DNA of 64,000 nt, from positions 62,001 to 126,000 of the forward strand of contig NZ_AOFT01000001.1 in NCBI RefSeq assembly GCF_000348905.1, given 5' to 3'. Shown here one piece after another: positions 58,090 to 64,000 of the stretch (positions within the stretch are counted from its first letter, which is position 1; the number at the start of each line of letters is the position of its first letter). Source of the DNA: Bhargavaea cecembensis DSE10. GTDB taxonomy: Bacteria; Bacillota; Bacilli; Bacillales_A; Planococcaceae. The notes below the pieces were generated by a model, which saw only the letters and a list, made by a program, of their open reading frames with translations, had not been told where the DNA came from and ran no database searches. Both the position numbers and the translations under genes were made by a program.

Positions 58090-59604
58090 TCAAAGCAGGC
58101 CGATCCACTTCCAGTAGGTGGCGCTGAAAAGCAGGATCAGCAGATAGCCGACGATGGTAAGCGGGATGCCGGCCTTGATAAAGTCCTTGACCGTAAATGC
58201 ACCTGTTCCATAGGCGAGCATACTCTGCGGCGCATTGACCGGAAGCAGGAAGCCGAACGAGATGACGAACTGCTGGATCAGCACGAATCCGACGCTGCTT
58301 TCGCCCAGTCCGAGTGTTGCAGTGAGTGCAATGAAGATCGGGATCAGGGCTGATGCAAGGCTAGTCGCACTTGCAAACCCGAGATGGATGAATATGTTGA
58401 ATAGCGAGACGAGCGCAATGGTTGCCAAAAGCGGCATGGAATCCAGTCCCAATGAGCCGAATACGGTGTTGGAAAGCCAAGAAGCCCCTCCTGTATTCAG
58501 CAGGATCGTACCGAGTGTGATTCCGACGGCAAAGACGATGATGGTCCCCCAAGGAATCAGCTTCTCGGCACTTTTCCAATCGAAGACACCGATTTTAGGA
58601 AGAAGCATGATCGAGACGGCGAGGAGTGTCACGCTTGTCGTGTCGAGCGGGTGAAGCTTTTCTTCTGTAGACCAGAGGGTCAGGAGGATGACGGAAAGGA
58701 CGATGAGCCGGATTTCGACCGGCTTCAGCGGCCCCAGTTCCGCAAGCTTTTCCCGGATGACCTCTTTGCCGCCTTCGATGTTATCGGTTTCCGGTTTGAT
58801 GAGACGGGTCATGATGAAATAAAGCACGATCGACATAATGATCGAAAACGGAGCGGCATACAGGAACCATGAGCTCCAGGCAATGGTTTCGCCCATCTCT
58901 TCCTCGATGAACCCGATGGCGACCATGTTTTGCGCGGCACCGGTTTTGAGGCCGATGTTCCAGATGGACACCGCATTTACGGCAGTCAGTACCAGAAGGG
59001 CGGCCAGCCGGCTATTGTTTTGAAGGCCAAATGCCGCCACCATACCGAGCAGGATTGGCACGACCGCTCCGGCACGCGCCGTCGCGCTCGGTACAAAGAA
59101 GGCAAGGATGATCGAAACGATGATACCGCCCATCACAATGGCGTTCGTCTTCGTTCCGACCCTGGACAGGATCCAGAGCGCCAATCGTTTATGCAGGTTT
59201 GTCGCCTGCATCGCCGCCGCGATGAACAGGGCACCTGCGACGAGGGCAACCGCACTGTTCGAGAATCCGGCGAGCGCAAGCTTCAGGGCACCTTTTGTAC
59301 CGAGCAGCTCTCCTGTCCCTTCGGGGTCCGGGGAGAATCCGAGCAGCAGGGTGATCAGTCCAATGATAATCGCGGCACTGACCGGGTAGGTGACCGCCTC
59401 TGTCATCCAGACAATGACGGCAAAGGCCAGGATGGCGAGTGCGCGGTGGCCGATGACCGACAGCCCTTCAGGGGTGGGCAGCGCGAGGACGATGATCATG
59501 GCGGCAAAAGCCAATAGAAGGAAGAGCGCTTTTCGGTTTTGCTTTTTAGCTGCCGGAGGTAGTTCTGCCTGCCGGGGTTGCAGGTCCGGTTTGTTTTTTG
59601 CCAT
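58090..59604 (-). CDS. DASS (SLC13) family sodium/divalent anion symporter
   Basis: A 504-residue polytopic protein of the divalent anion:sodium symporter family. After a polar N-terminus with QPRQAELPP there are about 12 helices with FFVPSATARAGAVVPILLG (first Ser-Asn/Ser-x-Thr-type substrate loop), WNIGLKTGAAQNM and the second loop near FGFLLPVNAPQSMLAYGTG. It should import dicarboxylates such as succinate or malate, or sulfate. The ATG is 6 bases after GAAAGGCGG. It is divergent from the AbrB-like gene, which could regulate it. Confidence 0.88.
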   Translation of the reverse strand: MAKNKPDLQPRQAELPPAAKKQNRKALFLLLAFAAMIIVLALPTPEGLSVIGHRALAILAFAVIVWMTEAVTYPVSAAIIIGLITLLLGFSPDPEGTGELLGTKGALKLALAGFSNSAVALVAGALFIAAAMQATNLHKRLALWILSRVGTKTNAIVMGGIIVSIILAFFVPSATARAGAVVPILLGMVAAFGLQNNSRLAALLVLTAVNAVSIWNIGLKTGAAQNMVAIGFIEEEMGETIAWSSWFLYAAPFSIIMSIVLYFIMTRLIKPETDNIEGGKEVIREKLAELGPLKPVEIRLIVLSVILLTLWSTEEKLHPLDTTSVTLLAVSIMLLPKIGVFDWKSAEKLIPWGTIIVFAVGITLGTILLNTGGASWLSNTVFGSLGLDSMPLLATIALVSLFNIFIHLGFASATSLASALIPIFIALTATLGLGESSVGFVLIQQFVISFGFLLPVNAPQSMLAYGTGAFTVKDFIKAGIPLTIVGYLLILLFSATYWKWIGLL

Positions 59605-59712
59605 GTGATCCGCCTTTCTGCCCGGACACCCGGGCCATCTTTTTTCACATCATACCCTCCTTCAACCGGTGATAACCGACAGGTATATTGTTTGAAATCA
59701 GGGTAAGTCTGT

Positions 59713-59718
59713 TATAAT
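59713..59718 (+). promoter_or_regulatory. -10 box of the AbrB-like gene
   Basis: A perfect TATAAT ends 22 bases before the chosen ATG. The -35 is weak (TTGAAA-like at 15 bases, TTGTTT at 19 bases). Confidence 0.45.
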
Positions 59719-59740
59719 AGGGTCCCCGCCAAGGAAGATG

Positions 59741-60025
59741 ATGGATGAAAGGGTGTTCGGCTACACGATGGCATCGGATTACATCAAGAGGAAAGTCACG
59801 AAGATCGGGAACAGCCATGGGGTGACGCTGCCCTCGAAAGTCATGGAACATCTCGATCTGGGACCGGGTGACGAAGTACGCTTTAAAATCGGTCAGGACG
59901 GACGCGTCGCACTCGACAAACATAAGGAGCCTTCAGGACCGGATAACAGAAATGACGGTTTCCGGCTTCTGATGGACAACTACGAGGAGTCTTTCCGCAA
60001 TATGAGGAAACGTCAGGACCCATAG
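59741..60025 (+). CDS. AbrB/MazE/SpoVT family DNA-binding protein (orphan)
   Basis: A 94-residue protein with the swapped-hairpin DNA-binding domain of MazE-type antitoxins: KVTKIGNSHGVTLPSKVMEHL, then LGPGDEVRFKIGQDGRVAL. The C-terminal 35 residues (FRLLMDNYEESFRNM) resemble the toxin-binding tail of MazE. No MazF- or PemK-like toxin gene follows; the next gene is convergent AIM24. It may be a lone regulator of itself or of the divergent DASS gene. The start could also be ATG 59738 or ATG 59768; AAGGA 5 bases before 59741 favours that one. Confidence 0.75.
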   Translation: MDERVFGYTMASDYIKRKVTKIGNSHGVTLPSKVMEHLDLGPGDEVRFKIGQDGRVALDKHKEPSGPDNRNDGFRLLMDNYEESFRNMRKRQDP

Positions 60026-60043
60026 AAGATTTGAAACAGACCA

Positions 60044-60076
60044 AAACCGGCCTCCCGCTAAGGGGAGGCCGGTTCT
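60044..60076. terminator. bidirectional terminator
   Basis: AACCGGCCTCCC pairs with GGGAGGCCGGTT between the convergent AbrB-like and AIM24 genes. Confidence 0.85.
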
Positions 60077-60089
60077 ATTTGTGCAGCGA

Positions 60090-60881
60090 TTATTTTCCGC
60101 CTAGGAGGTCGAACAGTCCGCCCGCAACGCTGCCTTCGCCTTTTGACTCGCCCGGTGTGTATGGGGCAGCGGCAAACACGCGGCTTGCAAGACGCGAGAA
60201 CGGGAGGGACTGGACCCAGACTTTGCCCGGTCCGCGGAGTGTCGCGAAGAACAGCCCTTCTCCGCCGAACAGGGCCGTTTTGACACCCTTCACGGTCTCG
60301 ATATTGTAGTCGACGCCTCGTGTCATGGCCACAAGACAGCCGGTATCGACCCGGAGAACTTCGCCCGGTGCAAGTGTTTTTTCATGGATGGTGCCGCCAG
60401 CATGGATAAACGCCATGCCGTCACCTTCAAGCTTTTGCATAATGAAGCCTTCGCCGCCGAAGAATCCTGCGCCGAGCCGTCGCTGGAATTCAATCCCGAC
60501 AGAGACGCCTTTGGCGGCCGCGAGGAAGGCGTCTTTCTGGCAGATGATCTTTCCGCCTTCCTGGCTGAGGTCGACGGGAATGATTTTTCCCGGGTACGGG
60601 GAGGCGAACGAAACATGTTTCTTGCCTGCACCGGTGTTCGTGAAGGTCGTCATGAACAGGCTTTCACCGGTAAGGAGCCTTTTGCCGGCGCCTTTGAGCT
60701 TGCCGAACAGCCCGCCGCCTCCGCCCGAGCCGTCCCCGAAGATTGTCTCCATCTCAATGCCATCTTCCATCATCATCAGGCTTCCCGCTTCTGCGATGAC
60801 CGTCTCGGAAGGGTCCAGTTCAACTTCAACAAACTGCATGTCATCTCCGTGCAGGACATAATCGATTTCGTGGTTGTTCAT
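60090..60881 (-). CDS. AIM24/TIGR00266 family protein
   Basis: A 263-residue protein of the TIGR00266/AIM24 family, a double-stranded beta-helix fold of unknown function found in many bacteria. Landmarks are [29 protein letters not shown] (in two parts), the Gly-rich loop [45 protein letters not shown] (in parts) and [17 protein letters not shown]. The C-terminus ends [10 protein letters not shown]. The ATG follows GGGGATGAAGAG. Single gene; context is uninformative. Confidence 0.87.
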   Translation of the reverse strand: MNNHEIDYVLHGDDMQFVEVELDPSETVIAEAGSLMMMEDGIEMETIFGDGSGGGGGLFGKLKGAGKRLLTGESLFMTTFTNTGAGKKHVSFASPYPGKIIPVDLSQEGGKIICQKDAFLAAAKGVSVGIEFQRRLGAGFFGGEGFIMQKLEGDGMAFIHAGGTIHEKTLAPGEVLRVDTGCLVAMTRGVDYNIETVKGVKTALFGGEGLFFATLRGPGKVWVQSLPFSRLASRVFAAAPYTPGESKGEGSVAGGLFDLLGGK

Positions 60882-60939
60882 CTCTTCATCCCCGTTCCAG
60901 TTTGATAGTTAAGCATACGGCACGGACCGCCCAATGGTT

Positions 60940-61818
60940 TCACTTAAGATTCGAGGATTTGAGAAGCCGCCAGAGTGCGGACATGACGGTACGCGCTTCC
61001 GGTTCATTCGGCAGGCCGTCAAACAGCTTGCGGAATGGAACGGCAATGCTTTGCATGAGGGAGGCACGCGGCTTTTCCGACTTCAGTTCCGTCGAGAGGA
61101 AGCCGGCGAATTCCCGGCCGGTTCCCCTGCTTTCATGCGGAAGAGTTTCTGCAAGCCGCAGCATCTCCTCCGCAACCCGTCCCGGTGCCGGAAGGGAAGG
61201 GGAATCGGCCCTAAGGTCAAACTGTCCGGCCTCCAGCAGGTGCTCATCATTCTCTGCCATGTCCCGGAGCAGAGCTTCAGTCCGCCTGATGACAAAGCGG
61301 ATCCGTTTGGACAGCTCCTCGGAGGAAGTGATGTCCGGAGCAAACTGCAGGTATTGGCCGAGCATGCCGAATTCCATAAGGGCAGCATCAGCGGCATAGG
61401 GACGGAACTGCTCTCCGTACACTTCTGTGAGCCTCTGCTCAAGCCAGGCGAGTTCGGAAAGGTGGACTGACTTCATATAGTCCCTGAGTTCCGGATCTCC
61501 GGAATGGAGGATCGCCTCGTATAGCCGGATCAGTTTCTGTTCACGGTTCATCCGGAGGCGGACAAGAATCTGTTCGACCAGCACCTCCGGACCGTCCGGA
61601 CCGTCTGCAGCGAGTTCTTCGCGAAGGACGGATGCAGTTCCTGTGGATTCTTCGATAATGGAGATCAGGCATTCATTTTTGGAATTAAAGTAGTTATAGA
61701 ACGTTCCTTTCGAAATGCCGGCTTCATCCAGGATGTTCTGGATGGATGTGTTGGCAAAACCGTTCTCAAGGAACAGCCGTTTGGCGGCATTCAGGACGTG
61801 CTGTTTCCGTTCGTTCAA
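60940..61818 (-). CDS. TetR/AcrR family regulator of the adjacent MFS pump
   Basis: A 292-residue repressor, longer than most TetR proteins. The N-terminal helix-turn-helix reads RKQHVLNAAKRLFLENGF, SIQNILDEAGISKGTFYNYF; the ligand domain takes up the rest and has no recognisable signature. AAAGGTGA 5 bases before TTG 61818 makes this the preferred start (GTG 61827 overlaps the site). It is divergent from the MFS gene, and two related palindromes placed over its own start region and over the MFS promoter make it a probable autoregulated efflux repressor. Confidence 0.88.
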   Translation of the reverse strand: MNERKQHVLNAAKRLFLENGFANTSIQNILDEAGISKGTFYNYFNSKNECLISIIEESTGTASVLREELAADGPDGPEVLVEQILVRLRMNREQKLIRLYEAILHSGDPELRDYMKSVHLSELAWLEQRLTEVYGEQFRPYAADAALMEFGMLGQYLQFAPDITSSEELSKRIRFVIRRTEALLRDMAENDEHLLEAGQFDLRADSPSLPAPGRVAEEMLRLAETLPHESRGTGREFAGFLSTELKSEKPRASLMQSIAVPFRKLFDGLPNEPEARTVMSALWRLLKSSNLK

Positions 61819-61857
61819 AGCAGTCACCTTTCTGTATATCAGCGTTTACAAACGTTT

Positions 61858-61874
61858 TTATACCGGTGGTATAA
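61858..61874. promoter_or_regulatory. TetR operator 1
   Basis: A perfect palindrome TTATACC-GGT-GGTATAA lies 5 bases downstream of the -10 box of the tetR promoter (minus strand TTGAGC 61908-61903, 17 bases, TATAAT 61885-61880), so binding would block transcription of the regulator. Confidence 0.75.
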
Positions 61875-61879
61875 GTTTA

Positions 61880-61908
61880 ATTATAGCTGATTTCATGCGG
61901 TTGCTCAA
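61880..61908 (-). promoter_or_regulatory. promoter of the tetR gene
   Basis: TTGAGC and a perfect TATAAT are 17 bases apart on the minus strand. The TetR operator 1 sits at the expected start point. Confidence 0.75.
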
Positions 61909-61936
61909 TTTATAGTAATGCAACGAAATTTATATG

Positions 61937-61965
61937 TTGAAATGATTGTACTGCCGGTATAAAAT
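61937..61965 (+). promoter_or_regulatory. promoter of the MFS gene with operator 2
   Basis: TTGAAA (61937-61942) and TAAAAT (61960-61965) are 17 bases apart. The related palindrome TTGTACT-GCC-GGTATAA (61946-61962) fills the spacer and part of the -10; in reverse complement it matches operator 1 at 15 of 18 positions. Confidence 0.7.
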
Positions 61966-62030
61966 AGTTTGCATGCGATTTTTATTCGTAACACGGAATA
62001 ACCGAATCGCTTTGAACGGAGGAATGACAA

Positions 62031-63566
62031 TTGAATGAGCAACAACTCCACGCAAAACCCCCGTATGCGATGATTGCGGTCCTCTTTTTCGGGGCGTTTG
62101 TTGCGTTTCTGAACAATACGCTGCTAAACGTGGCCCTTCCGGTCATCATGACCGAATTCCAGGTGAACCCGGCACAGGTGCAATGGCTGACGACCGGTTA
62201 TATGCTTATGAACGGGATATTGATTCCGGCGAGTGCGTTCTTTATCCAGCGGTTCACGAACCGGAATCTCTTCCTGACGGCGATGACACTATTCACGATC
62301 GGTACGCTGACGGCAGCGCTTGCTCCGTCATTTATCGTGCTGGTCATCGCCCGGATGATCCAGGCATCCGGTTCCGCCATGATGATGCCGCTCCTGATGA
62401 ACGTCATGCTCGTCGCCTTCCCGGTGGAAAAGCGGGGGACCGCGATGGGATATCTTGGCCTCGTCATGATCACGGCGCCGGCAATCGGGCCGACGCTGTC
62501 CGGCTGGATTGTCCAGCATTACTCCTGGCGTGTGCTGTTCTGGATGGTGCTGCCGTTCGCGGTGCTCGTCATCCTGATCGCCTTCTTCAGGCTGAAGAAC
62601 ATCATGGAGACAAGAGACGTCAAGCTTGATGTCCTGTCGATCATCCTGTCGAGCCTCGGGTTCGGCGGACTGCTCTACGGATTCAGCATGGCCGGCGACA
62701 AAGGCTGGATGGATCCGCAGGTCTATGTGACGATCATTGTCGGTGCCGTCGCCCTGACCGCCTTTATCCGCCGGCAGCTGAGCATGCCGGTGCCGATGCT
62801 GGAGTTCCGGATCTACAAGCATCCGATGTTCACGCTGTCGACGATCATCCTGGTCGTGCTGTCGATCGCGATGTTCTCCGGAATGCTTCTGACACCGATC
62901 TACGTACAAAACGTGCGGGAGATCTCTCCGTTCCACTCGGGACTCCTGATGCTGCCGGGAGCGGTCATCATGGGGATCATGTCACCGATCACCGGGCGGC
63001 TTTTCGATAAGTACGGACCCCGGACACTCGCGATTTCCGGCCTGCTGATCACAACCGTGACGACGTTCATGTTGAGCCGTCTGGAGATGGATTCCGGCTA
63101 CTTCTACATCATGGCTGTCTATACGGTCCGTATGTTCGGGATGTCGATGGTCAACATGCCGATCATGACAAACGGGCTGAACCAGCTGCCGATGCAGATG
63201 AACCCGCACGGCACCGCGATGAACAACACGCTCCAGCAGGTCTCGGGAGCCATCGGTTCCGCATTCCTCATGACGGTCATGAACAAGCGGACAGAAACGG
63301 AGGCGGCCTCGCTTGCCGGTGAATCGGCGGGGCTTCCGGATGCCGAAGCTGCGGCGGTGAAGGCGCAGATCGCCCAGGAAGCGCTGCTCCACGGCATCAA
63401 TTTCGCTTACTTTGTGTGTACGGTCATCGTCTTCATCGCCCTGATCCTGACGTTCTTCGTCAAGCGGGTGGTCCCGCCGAAGGAAAAGGCGGAAGCGATG
63501 AAGGCTGCCGGCGGCGATCCGGTCAAGGCGGGCAAGTCCGGTACACATACTCCCCAGCACGAATGA
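62031..63566 (+). CDS. DHA2/EmrB-QacA-type MFS drug efflux protein
   Basis: A 511-residue major facilitator with 14 predicted helices. Motifs of the drug:proton antiporter-2 family are present: LNNTLLNVALPVIMTEF (motif D1 in the first helix), QWLTTGYMLMNGILIPASAF, a motif A-like loop FIQRFTNRNLFL, and GPTLSGWIVQHYSWRVLF (motif C). It should export toxic compounds with protons. TTG 62031 is 8 bases after GGAGG; an ATG at 62035 is out of frame. The divergent TetR protein and operator in its promoter indicate drug-induced expression. A strong terminator follows. Confidence 0.92.
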   Translation: MNEQQLHAKPPYAMIAVLFFGAFVAFLNNTLLNVALPVIMTEFQVNPAQVQWLTTGYMLMNGILIPASAFFIQRFTNRNLFLTAMTLFTIGTLTAALAPSFIVLVIARMIQASGSAMMMPLLMNVMLVAFPVEKRGTAMGYLGLVMITAPAIGPTLSGWIVQHYSWRVLFWMVLPFAVLVILIAFFRLKNIMETRDVKLDVLSIILSSLGFGGLLYGFSMAGDKGWMDPQVYVTIIVGAVALTAFIRRQLSMPVPMLEFRIYKHPMFTLSTIILVVLSIAMFSGMLLTPIYVQNVREISPFHSGLLMLPGAVIMGIMSPITGRLFDKYGPRTLAISGLLITTVTTFMLSRLEMDSGYFYIMAVYTVRMFGMSMVNMPIMTNGLNQLPMQMNPHGTAMNNTLQQVSGAIGSAFLMTVMNKRTETEAASLAGESAGLPDAEAAAVKAQIAQEALLHGINFAYFVCTVIVFIALILTFFVKRVVPPKEKAEAMKAAGGDPVKAGKSGTHTPQHE

Positions 63567-63575
63567 ATAAGATGA

Positions 63576-63608
63576 ATCCGCAGGCAATTTGCCTGCGGGT
63601 TTTTTATT
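63576..63608 (+). terminator. terminator of the MFS gene
   Basis: CCGCAGGC-AATTT-GCCTGCGG is followed by GTTTTTTATTTT, 10 bases past the stop. Confidence 0.92.
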
Positions 63609-63699
63609 TTCCGCGGACAGGCAGGTGAATTTTGGCTGCCTGCCGGAAGAGTTCAAAAAACTGGGAAGGAATCCGGCCGGATTTGTCGAAAAAGGACAA

Positions 63700-63713
63700 T
63701 GAAAGCGGTTTCA
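63700..63713 (+). promoter_or_regulatory. cre site (CcpA) before the aldehyde dehydrogenase gene
   Basis: TGAAAGCGGTTTCA differs from the ideal palindromic catabolite-responsive element TGAAAGCGCTTTCA at one central position. A TAGAAT -10-like box (63715-63720) follows at once, so CcpA would cover the promoter and repress in the presence of good sugars. Confidence 0.65.
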
Positions 63714-63739
63714 ATAGAATGCGGAAAGGGGAGCTGGGC

Positions 63740-64000
63740 ATGCAACTGAACAACTATATCAATGGATCCTGGCAGGACGGCGGCGGAGCCGATTACACGG
63801 CAGTCGTGAACCCTGCAAACGGGGAGACGCTTTGTGACGTCAGGCTTTCAGGCAAGTCCGATGTGGACGAGGCGGTTAAGGCTGCGAAGCGGGCACAAAA
63901 GGAATGGGCACTCGTCCCTGCGCCAAAGCGCGCAGATTATCTATATGAGATCGGCCGCCTCATGAAAGAGCGGAAGGAGCATCTCGCGCAGGTGCTCACA
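63740..64000 (+). CDS. aldehyde dehydrogenase, 5' part (runs off the right edge)
   Basis: From ATG 63740, preceded by AAAGGGGAGC, the frame is open to the window end (87 codons). It reads MQLNNYINGSWQ, VVNPANGETLCDVRLSG, VDEAVKAAKRAQKEWA and RADYLYEIGRLMKERKE, the standard N-terminus of NAD(P)-dependent aldehyde dehydrogenases. The catalytic Cys and Glu lie beyond the window, so substrate class cannot be set; relatives with this N-terminus include aminoadipate- or succinate-semialdehyde and betaine-aldehyde enzymes. A cre site sits in its promoter region. Confidence 0.85.
   Translation, partial: MQLNNYINGSWQDGGGADYTAVVNPANGETLCDVRLSGKSDVDEAVKAAKRAQKEWALVPAPKRADYLYEIGRLMKERKEHLAQVLT

Overview
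The window reads as chromosomal DNA of a fairly GC-rich Bacillota of the order Bacillales, most like a Planococcaceae member. The reasons are strong AGGAGG-type ribosome sites with frequent TTG and GTG starts, sigma-A and sigma-B type promoters, a Yuk/Ess type VII secretion locus in Bacillus gene order, Sda, TAXI-TRAP, SLH and SEC-C proteins, and Bacillales-type intergenic repeats. No rRNA, tRNA, CRISPR array, transposase or prophage was seen. Genus-level placement is inference.

Layout. 0-14.5 kb is transport and catabolism: a DUF485/sodium-solute symporter pair, an NCS1 permease, an atypical SDR, an LrgA/LrgB pair, a DUF2207 protein, a TAXI-TRAP transporter operon and histidine-degradation genes hutU-hutI. 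14.5-15.0 kb holds sda, behind a cluster of five DnaA boxes shared with a divergent M20 peptidase. 16-19.6 kb has proline dehydrogenase, glutamate dehydrogenase (with a leader terminator) and an HD hydrolase. 19.6-24.5 kb contains general-stress-type genes with good sigma-B promoter candidates, a small sigma-70-like factor, a structured repeat, an unknown protein and a membrane GTPase. 24.5-28.7 kb has an AgcS symporter and an SLH-anchored nucleotidase.

29.2-45.7 kb is the most distinctive part. A complete type VII secretion system (esxA, esaB, essB, essC, esaA, essA) runs directly into DUF5082 and DUF5344 helper genes, an LXG polymorphic toxin with a glycine-zipper C-terminus, and a family of paralogous six-helix membrane proteins: three intact copies and one internally deleted copy. 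These are best read as immunity proteins. Three small soluble proteins lie among them. The accessory part is less GC-rich than its surroundings and is bounded on the right by a dispersed repeat.

45.9-64 kb is mixed: an XRE-cupin regulator divergent from a ribA-ribD-HAD phosphatase operon (a possible 5-amino-6-ribitylaminouracil module without an FMN riboswitch), a HAD-IB phosphatase, an SCP2 protein, a DUF819 membrane protein, a collagen-like protein with four 117-bp repeats, a dipeptide epimerase, an M20 amidohydrolase, a likely sigma-B operon (UPF0158 plus SDR), a SEC-C/HTH protein, a DASS transporter, an orphan AbrB/MazE protein, an AIM24 protein, a TetR/MFS efflux pair with two matched operators, and the start of an aldehyde dehydrogenase gene that runs off the right edge.
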